From Falsiroseomonas algicola (lineage in GTDB: Bacteria; Pseudomonadota; Alphaproteobacteria; Acetobacterales; Acetobacteraceae), in contig NZ_JAAIKB010000027.1 of the NCBI RefSeq assembly GCF_011040385.1, positions 1-42,165 of the forward strand: 42,165 nt of DNA, written 5' to 3'. Positions 34,179-42,165 of the stretch are shown here, piece by piece. Position 1 is the first letter of the stretch; the number at the start of each line of letters is the position of its first letter. The notes below the pieces were generated by a model. The model had not been told where the DNA came from and did not search any database. It was given only the letters and a program-made list of their open reading frames with translations. The position numbers and the translations under genes are program-made.

Positions 34179-35195
34179 TTATCGCTGGTGTCGCAGATAG
34201 GGGCCGTTCACGCAGGTCCGCAGGCGCCCGTTGCGGAGGTAGTCGACCAGGTAGGTCATCGACAGGCGGCGGATGTCGATGATGCTGGCGGTGCTGTAGA
34301 AGGCCGAGTGCGGCGTCAGGATCAGTCGCTCATCCAGCCATTCCTCGCCCGCGGCCCAGGCCCGGATCAGCGGGTCCGCGCGGTCGAGGGGCTCCTGCTC
34401 GAAGACATCAAGCCCGGCGGCGCCGAGATGGCCGCTCCGCAGCGCTTCGGCGATCGCCGCGAAATCCGCGATACCGCCGCGCGCGGTGTTCACCAGAACG
34501 GCGCCCGGCGGCAGCAGGGCCAGCGCGCGCGCATCGATCATGCCGCGCGTCTCCTCGTTCAGCAGGCAATGGATGCTGAGCAGGTCGCTGCGCGCCAGCA
34601 ACGCGTTCAGCGTGTCGAAGCGTTCCCAGCCGAAGGAGAGCTGGTGGCCGACCGGCAGGTGCGGGTCGTAGTAGCCGACCTTCATGCCGAAGGCCTCGAA
34701 GCGCCGCGCGGCGGCGGTGCCGATGCGGCCGAGGCCGAGGATGCCGACGCGCAGCCCGCCCAGCCGCTTCACCGTCTTCAGCAGCCGCGCATCCCAGCTG
34801 TCATTGGACCGGCGCAGCCGCCGGTCATAGGCCTGCACGCCGCGCAGCAGGGCGAGCGACAGGGCGACGGCATGGTCCGCGACCTCCGTCGTGCCGTAGT
34901 CCGGCGTGTTGATGACGGGGATGCCGGCCTCACCGGCAGCCTTGAGATCGACATGGCCGTAGCCGACGCCGCCCTGCGCGATGCAGCGGCAGCGGTCCAG
35001 CCTTGCGATGGTCTCCGCCGTGATGCGATGCGCGCTGCGGCAGTTCAGCACCGCATCCACCCCCGCATAATCGCGCGGGTCCGGGAGCGTGCCCTGGACG
35101 GAGCGGCGATAGATCAGCTCCACGCCGGGGCCGGCGGCGGCTTCCTCCACATCGGGCACGGTGTCGTAGAGCGGGTCGATGACCAGGATCTTCAT
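34179..35195 (-). CDS. D-2-hydroxyacid dehydrogenase (NAD-dependent)
   Basis: 338 residues, ATG 35195 sharing bases with the preceding TGA (TGATG). Substrate domain start MKILVIDPLYDTVPDVEEA, Rossmann motif VGILGLGRIGTAAARRF, and catalytic Arg/Glu/His in LVNTARGGIADF, DVFEQEP and LTPHSAFYS. Belongs to the phosphoglycerate/C-terminal-binding-protein-like group. Encoded after an RraA-like aldolase and a TTT solute receptor, so it probably reduces or oxidises a 2-oxo/2-hydroxy acid from an imported carboxylate. Substrate not deducible. Confidence 0.9.
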   Translation of the reverse strand: MKILVIDPLYDTVPDVEEAAAGPGVELIYRRSVQGTLPDPRDYAGVDAVLNCRSAHRITAETIARLDRCRCIAQGGVGYGHVDLKAAGEAGIPVINTPDYGTTEVADHAVALSLALLRGVQAYDRRLRRSNDSWDARLLKTVKRLGGLRVGILGLGRIGTAAARRFEAFGMKVGYYDPHLPVGHQLSFGWERFDTLNALLARSDLLSIHCLLNEETRGMIDARALALLPPGAVLVNTARGGIADFAAIAEALRSGHLGAAGLDVFEQEPLDRADPLIRAWAAGEEWLDERLILTPHSAFYSTASIIDIRRLSMTYLVDYLRNGRLRTCVNGPYLRHQR

Positions 35196-35872
35196 CAGTG
35201 AGTCTTCTGCCACAGGGAGATGAGGGCTTCGGCGTCGAAGCCGGGCGTGCGGGCGGCGCGGATCAGGGCCTGCTCCCCCGCCAGCAGCGCGTCGATCGCG
35301 CCGGGCAGGGCCGACAGGTGTTCGGCCGGCACGACCATGGCGCCATGCCGGTCGGCATGAATCAAATCGCCCGGATGGACCGTGAGGCCGAAGACGGTCA
35401 CGGGTTGGCCGATCTCGCGGATCTGGGTGAAGCCGTTGCCGAGGCAGATGCTGCCCGCGAGGATCGGAAAGCCGTCGAGGGCATCGAGGTCCCGCATCGC
35501 GCCATTCGTGATGACGCCCTCGCAGCCCAGCCCGCGATGGATCGCGGCATGCACCTCGCCCCAGATCGAGCCCAGGCCCGCGCGCGTCCCGACATCCTCC
35601 ATCACGACGATGCGCGGGCCGGGGCCACCGCCGACCATGCGGTAATAGGCGAAGCGGATGCGGTCCTTCTCCGCCTGCGTGAGCGGCGCGGGATGGTCGG
35701 ATGTCATCCGCGCCGTGACGGCGTAGCCGACCATGCGCAGGGCCGGATCGCTGGCGATGGGGGCGCCGAGCGTCAGGCCCTCGATGCGCGGGCCGCGCAG
35801 CTTCGTCAGCGCGTTCCACACCGTGGGCGTGTCATGCCGCCGCAGCGTGGCGATGATTGCAGCCGTATCCAT
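35195..35872 (-). CDS. RraA-like protein (HMG/CHA aldolase or oxaloacetate decarboxylase type)
   Basis: 225 residues, ATG 35872 with AGGGA upstream (ATG 35881 is possible). IATLRRHDTPTVWNAL, VVMEDVGTRAGLGSIWGEVHA, GCEGVITNGAMRDLDAL with the conserved Arg-Asp pair, and HADRHGAMVVPAEH. These are the RraA/HMG-aldolase fold motifs. Environmental members with this context cleave or decarboxylate 4-hydroxy-2-oxo acids; RNase E inhibition is unlikely outside enterobacteria. Operonic with dehydrogenase and solute receptor. Confidence 0.88.
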   Translation of the reverse strand: MDTAAIIATLRRHDTPTVWNALTKLRGPRIEGLTLGAPIASDPALRMVGYAVTARMTSDHPAPLTQAEKDRIRFAYYRMVGGGPGPRIVVMEDVGTRAGLGSIWGEVHAAIHRGLGCEGVITNGAMRDLDALDGFPILAGSICLGNGFTQIREIGQPVTVFGLTVHPGDLIHADRHGAMVVPAEHLSALPGAIDALLAGEQALIRAARTPGFDAEALISLWQKTH

Positions 35873-35918
35873 GCAGGGCATCCCTGGCGGAAGCGGGACC
35901 GTGGTCCCGCGCATCGCC

Positions 35919-36887
35919 TCAGTTGAGGGTGATGTTGCCGCGCGTGACGACGCGCTTCCAGCGCGCGGCGTCCTCCGCCAGCGTCGCGCCGAAGGCCGCG
36001 GGGCCATCGGCGACCGGGACCAGGACGAGGGGCTCCAGCCGCGTGCGAAGCTCCGGCAAGGCGAGGGTCGCGCGCACCGCCTCATCGACCCGCGCGACGG
36101 TGGCGGCGGGCGTGCCGAGGCGGGCGACGAGGCCGATCCAGACGCGGACATCCATCCCCGGTATGCCGAGTTCGGTCGTCGTCGGCACCGCGGGGTACTG
36201 GGCCAGCCGCGCATGGCCCGCCGTCGCGACCGCGCGCAATTCGCCCCGGTCGAGCGCCGGCTTCACCGAGGCGACGGAGCCGAGCGTCATGTCCACGCGC
36301 CCCGCCATGAGGTCCGCCATCGCCTGGCCGGTGCCGCGATAGGGCACGTGCAGGAAGCTGGCACCCGTCTCCTGGTTCAGGATCTCCATCATCAGGTGCG
36401 TGACGGATCCCGTGCCTGGCGAAGCGTAGGTGATGCTGCCCGGACGCGCCTTCGCATCCGCGATCATCTCGGCCAGGCCGGGCTGTCGCAGCGACGGGCC
36501 GGCGGTGAAGATGTAGGGCGTATCGACGAGATGAGTGACCGGCACGAGGTCCCGCATCGGGTCGAAGCTGAGGGGCTGGGGCAGCGCCGCGGCGATGGTC
36601 ACCTGGCCGCCTGAGGCGACCAGCAGGCTCGTGCCGTTCGCCGGCGATTGCAGGACGTTCTCGACCGCGATCAGGCCGGCGGCACCGGTCCGGTTCTCCA
36701 CCACGACCTCCTGGCGCAGGCGCTCACCAAGGGGCTGCGCCATCAGCCGGGCCAGCACATCCACGGAACCACCCGGCGCGAAGGGCACGACCAGGCGGAC
36801 AGGACCAGCGCCGCCGCCCTGGGCCAGCGCCGCGACGGGCAGGGTGGCGCCGGCCGCGGCCAGCAGGCCTCTCCTCGAGACGCGCAT
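35919..36887 (-). CDS. TTT-type (Bug family) periplasmic solute receptor
   Basis: 322 residues, ATG 36887 with GGGAGAT upstream. Twin-arginine-like signal VSRRGLLAAAGATLPVAALAQ. Then the Bug/TctC signature: VRLVVPFAPGGSVDVLARLMA, VVVENRTGAAGLIAVENVLQS, GSITYASPGTGSVTHLMMEIL, HVPYRGTGQAMADLMAGRVDM, and VPTTTELGIPGMDVRVW. It binds a carboxylate for a tripartite tricarboxylate transporter; no TctA/TctB genes are nearby, as is common for these orphan receptors. First gene of the minus operon, divergent from a LysR gene. Confidence 0.93.
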   Translation of the reverse strand: MRVSRRGLLAAAGATLPVAALAQGGGAGPVRLVVPFAPGGSVDVLARLMAQPLGERLRQEVVVENRTGAAGLIAVENVLQSPANGTSLLVASGGQVTIAAALPQPLSFDPMRDLVPVTHLVDTPYIFTAGPSLRQPGLAEMIADAKARPGSITYASPGTGSVTHLMMEILNQETGASFLHVPYRGTGQAMADLMAGRVDMTLGSVASVKPALDRGELRAVATAGHARLAQYPAVPTTTELGIPGMDVRVWIGLVARLGTPAATVARVDEAVRATLALPELRTRLEPLVLVPVADGPAAFGATLAEDAARWKRVVTRGNITLN

Positions 36888-36995
36888 GGAATCGATCTCC
36901 CTCCGGCAGCTTTCATCCCTGCCAAGCGGTGATCATCGATGGCGATCTCTCATAGTGTCCAATCGTATTTCTTGGGGTATCCATGCGCGAATGCT
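36888..36995. promoter_or_regulatory. Divergent promoter/operator between receptor and LysR genes
   Basis: 108 bp. Contains the palindrome CATCGATG (36934-36941) within ATCATCGATGGCGAT, a candidate LysR box. LysR proteins usually control the divergent operon, here receptor-aldolase-dehydrogenase. No firm -35/-10. Confidence 0.4.
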
Positions 36996-37916
36996 ATGAA
37001 AGGCGATGTCCCGGGCATGGTCACCCATCGCATGGTGGAGGCGTTCCGCGCGGTGATGCAGGCGGGCAGCGTGACGCGGGCGGCGGGCATGCTGAACGTC
37101 TCCCAGCCCTCCGTGAGCCGCCTGCTGGCGGATCTGGAGGCCGGGCTCGGCCTGCGGCTGTTCGACCGGCGCGGCACGCGGCTGACGGCGACGACGGATG
37201 GCATCGAGCTCTATGCGGAGGTGGAGCGGTCCTTCATCGGCCTGGCGCGCGTGGTGGACACGGCCGGGCAGATCCGGTCGCGCCATGCCGGCGTGCTGTC
37301 GGTCGCCACCATGCCGGCGCTGGGCAACACGCTGCTGCCGGCGGTGCTGCGGGGGTTCCAGGCGCTGCCCGGGGCGCCGGTGGTCCGCCTGCACATCGTG
37401 CCGTCGCAGCAGGCGCTGGGCATGCTGGCGCAGCGGCGCTGCGACGTCGTCTTCAGTTCGATGGCGCCCGCCGCCGAGATCGGGCGGGAGGTCGCGTCCT
37501 TCCCGATGCGGGGGCGCCTCATCCTGCCGGCGCGCCACCCCCTGGCCGCCGGCGCCGGCCCGCTGACGCCGGAGGCGCTGGACGGCGTGCCGATGGTGGC
37601 GCTGGCCGCGAATTCGCTGGTGCGGGTGGAGACGGAGCGCGCCTTCGCCCAGCGCGGCGCCGCCTTCCGCGTGGCGATCGAGACGATGCAGGCCTTCTCC
37701 GCCGCGCAGCTGGTGCAGGAGGGCTTCGGCTGCGCGGTGGTCGATCCGATGACGGCGCGTGCGCATGAAGCGGCCGGCGGCGTCAGCCGGCCCTTCGAGC
37801 CGGCGATCGACTTCGCCTTCGGCGCCTATGCCTGGCGGCCGGGCGACCAGGGGGATTGGATGGCGCGCTTCGTCACGGCTGTTGCGGCGGCGGTGTCGTC
37901 CCTGCCCGCGGACTGA
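36996..37916 (+). CDS. LysR-family regulator (of the TTT operon)
   Basis: About 306 residues from ATG 36996; ATG 37017 is an equally possible start, just before the helix-turn-helix. DNA-binding domain MVEAFRAVMQAGSVTRAAGMLNVSQPSVSRLLADLEAGLGLRLFDRRGTRLTATTDG, then the inducer-binding periplasmic-protein-like domain (GVLSVATMPALGNTLLPAVLRGF, RCDVVFSSM, LILPARHPLA). Its last 44 bp overlap the convergent serine hydrolase gene. The likely ligand is the carboxylate handled by the divergent operon. Confidence 0.92.
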   Translation: MKGDVPGMVTHRMVEAFRAVMQAGSVTRAAGMLNVSQPSVSRLLADLEAGLGLRLFDRRGTRLTATTDGIELYAEVERSFIGLARVVDTAGQIRSRHAGVLSVATMPALGNTLLPAVLRGFQALPGAPVVRLHIVPSQQALGMLAQRRCDVVFSSMAPAAEIGREVASFPMRGRLILPARHPLAAGAGPLTPEALDGVPMVALAANSLVRVETERAFAQRGAAFRVAIETMQAFSAAQLVQEGFGCAVVDPMTARAHEAAGGVSRPFEPAIDFAFGAYAWRPGDQGDWMARFVTAVAAAVSSLPAD

Positions 37917-38943
37917 CGCCGTCGCGGCAATCGAGGATCGCCTGGCCCAGCGCCACCATCTGCGTGCTGGAGACGGAGGGCAGGTCGCCGAGGTCGATGC
38001 CCGCATTGCGGCGCATGGCGCGTTCGTCGCTGATGGCGCGGCGATGCACCATCAGCAGATCGAGCTTGGGCAGGCCCAGGACGAACTGCCCGTAGTGGCC
38101 GGAAGCGAGGAAGGCGCCCTGCCATTCCGCTGCCTCGGTGTGCATCGGCACCCACCAGTAGTAGCCGTAGCCGAGGCCGCGGCCCGTGAACTGGCCATGC
38201 ATCTCCGCCGGGCGCACATGCGGCGCCACGCAGTCCCGCACCCAGGATTCCGGCACGATCTGCTGCCCGTTCCAGCGGCCGCCCCGCAGCACCAGCAGCC
38301 CGACGCGCGCCATGTCACGCCCCGAGAGGAACATGTGGTAGGCGAGGAAGCGGGACCGGTCGGGATAGCCCAGCATCCGTTGGCGGCCGCGGTCGAAATC
38401 CTCGAAGCCCAGCGGCACCGCCAGCTGGTCGCGCAGCGCGTCATGCACGGCGATGCCGGTCAGCTGTTCGAAGATGGCGCCGGCAACGTTGAAATCCCAG
38501 TTGTTGTAGTGCAAGCGCGTCCCGGGGGCCTGCGACCCGCGCGGCGGCGTGCCGGCATCGTCGCCGCCGGGGCTGCCGGCGGGGTAGTAGACGCCCGACC
38601 GGCTGGTCAGGATGTCGCGGATCGTCGCCCGCTTCTCCGCCGGCCACAGGCCCTTCACGTCGTCGATGCCAAGCTGGTCCAGCGTCAGGTCCAGATCGAT
38701 GCGACCGGATGCCACATGCGGCCCGTAGAGGAGGGACAGGATGCTCTTCCGCGTGGAGGCGAGGTAGCTGGCTTCCGACACGTCGCCATGGCGGTAGATC
38801 ACCCGGCCGCGCGAGACGACCATGAAGGACGTCGTCGTCAGCGACTGCAGCTTCCCGGTGAAGCGGTCCAGCGCGGCGGGGTCGAAGCCCGCGTCCCGCG
38901 GGTCCGCATCCTGCCAGCCCGCCTGCGGCTCGGTCGGCATCAT
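37873..38943 (-). CDS. Serine hydrolase, beta-lactamase/PBP4* family
   Basis: 356 residues, ATG 38943 overlapping the preceding stop (ATGATG). Active-site SxxK is STRKS (Ser63, Lys66), the second motif YNN at 146-148 (LHYNNWDF), and a GHYGQFV segment stands in the KTG position. Class C beta-lactamase/esterase fold (PF00144). No signal peptide is seen, so it is cytoplasmic. It follows an oligopeptide-type binding protein gene, so it may hydrolyse an imported peptide, amide or ester. It is not a predicted resistance enzyme. Confidence 0.88.
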   Translation of the reverse strand: MMPTEPQAGWQDADPRDAGFDPAALDRFTGKLQSLTTTSFMVVSRGRVIYRHGDVSEASYLASTRKSILSLLYGPHVASGRIDLDLTLDQLGIDDVKGLWPAEKRATIRDILTSRSGVYYPAGSPGGDDAGTPPRGSQAPGTRLHYNNWDFNVAGAIFEQLTGIAVHDALRDQLAVPLGFEDFDRGRQRMLGYPDRSRFLAYHMFLSGRDMARVGLLVLRGGRWNGQQIVPESWVRDCVAPHVRPAEMHGQFTGRGLGYGYYWWVPMHTEAAEWQGAFLASGHYGQFVLGLPKLDLLMVHRRAISDERAMRRNAGIDLGDLPSVSSTQMVALGQAILDCRDGVSPRAGTTPPPQQP

Positions 38944-40514
38944 GGCGCCGCCCGCCCCACTTCCTTGGCCAGCGTCCGTTCATCGAGGCGCGGCTCATAG
39001 GTCAGGCCGCGGCGCAGCGCCCAGCTGTTGGTCTGGTGGTAGAGGGGGATGATCGCGCCATCCTCCATCGCGAGCCGCGTCGCCTGGCGCAGCATCTCCT
39101 CCCGCGCCGCATCGTCGAAGGTGCCGGCCGCCCGCTCCACCAGCGCATCCAGCGCGGGATTGCTGTAGGAGGAGGTGTTGCTGGCGCCGATGTTGCGGGC
39201 CGGGTCCGGCGTGCCGAGCACGTTCACGAGCATCGAGGTCGCATCGAAGGTCGCGTTGCCCAGCCCGACTACATGCATCGCGAAGTTGCCGCGCTGCGCG
39301 GCATAGGCGCTCCAGGGCATGGAGGCGACGCTGGTGCGCACGCCGATGCGCGTCCACATCTGCGCGATCGCCTGCGCGACGGCGGGGGCGCCGGGGTAGC
39401 GGTCCGTCGGCACATGCAGCGTCAGGCGGAAGCCGTTCGGGAAACCCGCCGAGGCCAGCAGGGCGCGGGCGCGATCCGGCTCGGCATCCCCCACCGTCAG
39501 CGACGGCACGGCGGAGAAGGTGCCGAGCGGCAGGATCTGCACGCTGGCCACCGCGGTGCCTTCCAGCACGCGCTGCGCGAGCCCGGCGCGGTTGATGGCG
39601 AGCGACAGCGCCTGCCGCACCTCCCGCCGCGCGAGCGGATTGGCGGGCAGCGCGCTGCCATCGGCGGCGGAGACGAAGCCGGCCGGCGTCGCCGCGCCAT
39701 GTTCCGGCGCCAGGTAGATGACGCGAAGCCCGGGCGCGCCGACGACGGAGACGCCGGTCGTGCCGCGCAGGCGCGGCAGGTCGGATGCCGCCGGCATCTC
39801 GATCATGTCCACATCGCCGGACAGCAGCGCCGCGGTGCGGCCCGCGGGGTTCGGCATCATCCGGTAGCTCGCGGCCTCCCAGGGCACGGCAGGGCCCCAC
39901 CAGCCGGGATTGCGCTCCAGCTCCACCCGGTCGCCGGGGCGGAAGGCGCGCAGGCGGAAGGCCCCCGTGCCGATGGCGGCGCGGCCCGCATTGTAGTCCG
40001 CCGTCGCCGCACCCTCCCCGGCGTGGCGGGAGATGATCGCGACATTCACGAGGTCACCCGGGAGGCCGGGGGAGGGGCCGCGCGTCTCGATCCGTAGCGT
40101 CGTCGCATCGACGCTGGAGACATTCGCGACGGCGCGGAGGAAACCGCCGAAGCCGCCGGGGCTGTTCGGCACGCTGCGCGCGCGCGTCAGGCTGAAGGCG
40201 ATGTCGTCGGCGGTCAGGGGCGTGCCGTCATGCCAGATCACGCCAGGACGCAGGCGGAATTCCCACGCGGTGTCGGAAACCGGCCGCCAGGATTCGGCGA
40301 GGCCCGGCGCCAGGCCGCCGCCCGCCGCGCGCTCCACCAGCCGATCGAAGACCTGCATGGCGATGCTGTTGTTGGGCGAGGCGTTGTGGAAATGGGGATC
40401 CGCGGAGGTCACGGCGCCGGCCATGCCGATGGTCAGGGTCTGCGCGTGCAGAGGCGCGACCGCCAGGGCCGCGAGCCCGGCAAGGAGCAGACTTCTTGTT
40501 GCGGCAATGTCCAT
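38940..40514 (-). CDS. ABC transporter substrate-binding protein (SBP_bac_5, dipeptide/oligopeptide type)
   Basis: 524 residues from ATG 40514 with GGAG upstream. Signal peptide TRSLLLAGLAALAVAPLHAQ. Family 5 features: LTIGMAGAVTSADPHFHNASP, GLAESWRPVSDTAWEFRLRPGVIWHDGTPLTADDIAFSL, IGTGAFRLRAFRPGDRVELERNP, NPLARREVRQALSLAINR, and a C-terminal SNPALDALVERAA. No permease or ATPase genes are adjacent. Co-transcribed with the serine hydrolase, divergent from the second LysR gene. Confidence 0.93.
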   Translation of the reverse strand: MDIAATRSLLLAGLAALAVAPLHAQTLTIGMAGAVTSADPHFHNASPNNSIAMQVFDRLVERAAGGGLAPGLAESWRPVSDTAWEFRLRPGVIWHDGTPLTADDIAFSLTRARSVPNSPGGFGGFLRAVANVSSVDATTLRIETRGPSPGLPGDLVNVAIISRHAGEGAATADYNAGRAAIGTGAFRLRAFRPGDRVELERNPGWWGPAVPWEAASYRMMPNPAGRTAALLSGDVDMIEMPAASDLPRLRGTTGVSVVGAPGLRVIYLAPEHGAATPAGFVSAADGSALPANPLARREVRQALSLAINRAGLAQRVLEGTAVASVQILPLGTFSAVPSLTVGDAEPDRARALLASAGFPNGFRLTLHVPTDRYPGAPAVAQAIAQMWTRIGVRTSVASMPWSAYAAQRGNFAMHVVGLGNATFDATSMLVNVLGTPDPARNIGASNTSSYSNPALDALVERAAGTFDDAAREEMLRQATRLAMEDGAIIPLYHQTNSWALRRGLTYEPRLDERTLAKEVGRAAP

Positions 40515-40583
40515 TCGGGCGGCTCTCCTGCGGTCATCGGCACGGGGCCACTGTTTCGCGGCGGTCGGCAATCCGTCAAATCG

Positions 40584-41561
40584 ATGCTAGTCATCCGCAA
40601 CATGCATCAGACGAATGCTCCCGCACCGATACGGTCCCTGCTGTCGCTTGACCTCAACCTGCTGAAGGCGCTGCAGGCGCTGTGGCAGTGCCGCGGCATC
40701 ACCACGGCGGGCCGCATGATCGGCCTGTCCCAGCCCGCCATGAGCCATGCCCTGCAGCGCCTGCGCCTGGCCTTCGCGGATGAGTTGTTCGTGCGCGGCC
40801 CGGGCGCCCTCGTGCCGACGCCACGCGGTACCGAACTCTGCCTGGCAGCGGTGGCGGCCCTGGCGGCACTGGAGCGGGTGGCGGTGCCCGCGGAGACGTT
40901 CGACCCTGCATTCAGCGCGCGCCGGTTCCGCATCGGCATGAACGACTATGTGTCGGCGACCCTGTTGCCGCAGGTGATCGAGGCGCTGGCGGATGAGGCG
41001 CCCCAGATTTCCCTGGAGGTCATCCATCTCCCGCGCGGCCAGAACCAGGATGGCCCGGTGCTGCCGCGACTGCTGGATGAGGGACGCATCGAGCTGGCGC
41101 TCGGCCAGATCGATGACACGCCACCGCGCTGCCAGCGGCAGAACCTTCGCGAGGATCCCCATGTCTGCGTCATGTCCAAGCAGGCCTGGAAGGCAATGCG
41201 CCCCTTCGACATGGATGCCTTCATCGGCCTTCGGCATGTCCGCGTCTCCTCCTTCCCGGAACGCCTGAGCTGGATGGACAAGGCGCTGGAAGCGCGGGGC
41301 CTGACGCGGCGGATCGCCGTGACGGTCCCGCATTTCATGGCGGCACTGCATCTCGTCGCGCGGACGGAACTGGTGACGACGCTGCCTCGGAGTGCCGTGG
41401 CGCCCTTCGCGGACGCCCTCTGCCTGCATGTCCTGCCGTCACCCCTGCCGGAGCGGCTTCATCGCCTGGACATGGCATGGCTCAACGCGGTGGACAGCGA
41501 TCAGGGTCTTTCATGGCTGCGTGGCGTGATCGTCAGGACGGTGTCGAAGGGGCGCCTGTAA
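40584..41561 (+). CDS. LysR-family regulator (of the peptide-binding-protein operon)
   Basis: 325 residues from ATG 40584; ATG 40602 is an alternative. Helix-turn-helix LLSLDLNLLKALQALWQCRGITTAGRMIGLSQPAMSHALQRLRLAFADELFVRGPGALVPTPRG, of the NodD/NahR-like type (SLDLNLL start). The effector domain contains RIGMNDYVSATLLPQVIEAL and ELALGQID. Divergent from the receptor-hydrolase operon across 69 bp, which it likely controls. Confidence 0.92.
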   Translation: MLVIRNMHQTNAPAPIRSLLSLDLNLLKALQALWQCRGITTAGRMIGLSQPAMSHALQRLRLAFADELFVRGPGALVPTPRGTELCLAAVAALAALERVAVPAETFDPAFSARRFRIGMNDYVSATLLPQVIEALADEAPQISLEVIHLPRGQNQDGPVLPRLLDEGRIELALGQIDDTPPRCQRQNLREDPHVCVMSKQAWKAMRPFDMDAFIGLRHVRVSSFPERLSWMDKALEARGLTRRIAVTVPHFMAALHLVARTELVTTLPRSAVAPFADALCLHVLPSPLPERLHRLDMAWLNAVDSDQGLSWLRGVIVRTVSKGRL

Positions 41562-41778
41562 CCGAGCCGGGTCTGCCGGCGGCTCAAGCGGCGACGCGGC
41601 TGTGGCGACGGCGACGGAGACCACAACGGTAATTTGCGCGCTCGATGTCATCGGGGCGATCCGATGCGGAGGCGCGCTCCGCCGTTACCCCCGAGGCCGA
41701 AGCGCTGCCCGCCTCGTTCGAGCACACCAGCACCGGGCCATCCAAGACAATCGTCGGGGTGGGGTAGTGGCCTCATGA

Positions 41779-41803
41779 GCGCGGTCGGGCTGAGTGACCG
41801 CGC
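41779..41803 (+). terminator. GC hairpin
   Basis: GCGCGGTC (41779-41786) pairs with GACCGCGC (41796-41803), loop of 9 nt, followed by GATTTCTG. May end the LysR transcript. Confidence 0.45.
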
Positions 41804-41838
41804 GATTTCTGTGGATAAGTTGAGACGATGTGTGTGGG

Positions 41839-41865
41839 GCGGTCCTTGTGGGGCCGCCTTTTTTG
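41839..41865 (+). terminator. Rho-independent terminator
   Basis: GGCGGTCC / GGGCCGCC stem with a short TTGTG loop, directly followed by TTTTTT (41860-41865). The best canonical terminator in the window. It shields the promoter that follows from upstream transcription. Confidence 0.75.
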
Positions 41866-41926
41866 CATGGTGGTGCCAGGAGTTCCCTGGGTTTTGCGGG
41901 TGTTGAGGGGGGTGTGTGGGGGGTGT

Positions 41927-41955
41927 TTGACAGTTGTGGGTCGGGGACTTAGAAA
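41927..41955 (+). promoter_or_regulatory. Near-consensus sigma-70 promoter, possibly rRNA-type
   Basis: TTGACA (41927-41932), 17-bp spacer, TAGAAA (41950-41955). Expected start near 41962. At least 200 nt downstream have no coding frame, and a terminator lies just upstream; that layout is common before rRNA operons. The 16S start is not in the window. Confidence 0.6.
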
Positions 41956-41959
41956 GCGC

Positions 41960-42165
41960 TCACCGACGACGAGGTGGTCTTGAAGACCGGCGGAACTTCC
42001 GCTAGCTTCTCTGGCCCGCCCCGGAGGCGGTATCGAGACAGTCGAGGCTGGGTGCCCTGAGAGGGGAACGGCTTCTGGTTGCCTCACTTGTTCATTGAGA
42101 CTGTGCATCTGTTGAGGGAAGTAGAGTTTGGTTGCCCTTGGTTGAGTGGCTTCCTGCTGCTTGTC
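41960..42165 (+). ncRNA. Possible untranslated leader (pre-rRNA?)
   Basis: Non-coding sequence running off the window behind the strong promoter, with a small hairpin CCGCC-GGCGG at 42016-42030. Identification as an rRNA leader is inference from the promoter type and lack of coding; no box A or 16S sequence was seen. Confidence 0.3.

Larger units (their letters stand above)
41562..42165. other. Gene-free right end of the window
   Basis: About 600 bp in which I recognise no protein. Composition shifts after about 41870 to G/T-rich on the plus strand. Holds two hairpins and a strong promoter, listed separately. Confidence 0.6.

Noticed and set aside
37873-38943. Calling the serine hydrolase an antibiotic-resistance beta-lactamase
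   Set aside because: It has SxxK and YxN, but no signal peptide and lies in a substrate-uptake operon; the broader PF00144 hydrolase call is safer.
1-42165. CRISPR arrays and tRNA genes
   Set aside because: No regularly spaced short repeats and no tRNA-like cloverleaf or T-arm sequence were noticed on reading either strand; no search program was run.

Overview
The window is high-GC DNA with the gene density, ATG/GTG/TTG starts and ATGA/TGATG stop-start overlaps of an alphaproteobacterium. The protein styles (EPS locus, TTT-type solute receptors, LysR/RraA neighbourhood) suggest Acetobacteraceae/Rhodospirillales, perhaps a Roseomonas relative. This placement is an inference from gene content; no rRNA is readable in the window.

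Layout. 1-230: end of an IS5-type element. 537-3257: a two-domain glycosyltransferase gene, visibly less GC-rich than its surroundings and cut off by an 845-bp IS (3240-4084) whose transposase needs a -1 frameshift. 4362-11674: a compact RiPP locus that I read as a lasso-peptide cluster. It holds a 56-residue precursor (6941-7111, minus), a PqqD-like recognition protein, an asparagine-synthetase-like cyclase, a transglutaminase-like B2 protease, an HPr-kinase-like lasso kinase, a sulfotransferase, a nucleotidyltransferase-fold protein and a sugar-transfer-associated ATP-grasp protein. 11684-32200: a large exopolysaccharide locus with GDP-fucose and UDP-xylose synthesis, Wzx-like flippase, two Wzy/ligase-type proteins, Wzc-like autokinase, export lipoprotein, beta-barrel protein, initiating sugar-phosphate transferase, three glycosyltransferases, methyltransferase, phosphatase and an ABC exporter. 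32263-32499: a fragment of an OLD-type nuclease, abutting an IS256-family element (32500-33889). 34179-41561: a catabolic/transport region with a 2-hydroxyacid dehydrogenase, an RraA-like protein, a TTT-type solute receptor with divergent LysR, and a serine hydrolase plus oligopeptide-type binding protein with a second divergent LysR. 41562-42165: no gene seen. It holds two hairpins and a near-consensus sigma-70 promoter (TTGACA-17-TAGAAA), possibly the leader of an rRNA operon beyond the edge.

How the genes work together. The precursor ends in a predicted 17-residue core (GGGTSGVEGTSFLKAGS) whose Gly1 and Glu8 could close an 8-residue macrolactam. Thr sits at leader position -2 and the last core residue is Ser, the residue type that paeninodin-class kinases phosphorylate. 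The divergent arrangement puts the precursor, ATP-grasp and nucleotidyltransferase on one arm and kinase-sulfotransferase-B1-C-B2 on the other. No exporter lies inside the lasso locus. The only ABC exporter of suitable architecture is at the far end of the polysaccharide locus (30461-32200), so peptide and polysaccharide functions may be linked. Both lasso and EPS genes lie between two IS elements that each abut a broken gene, so the 28-kb block looks like a transferred or rearranged island.
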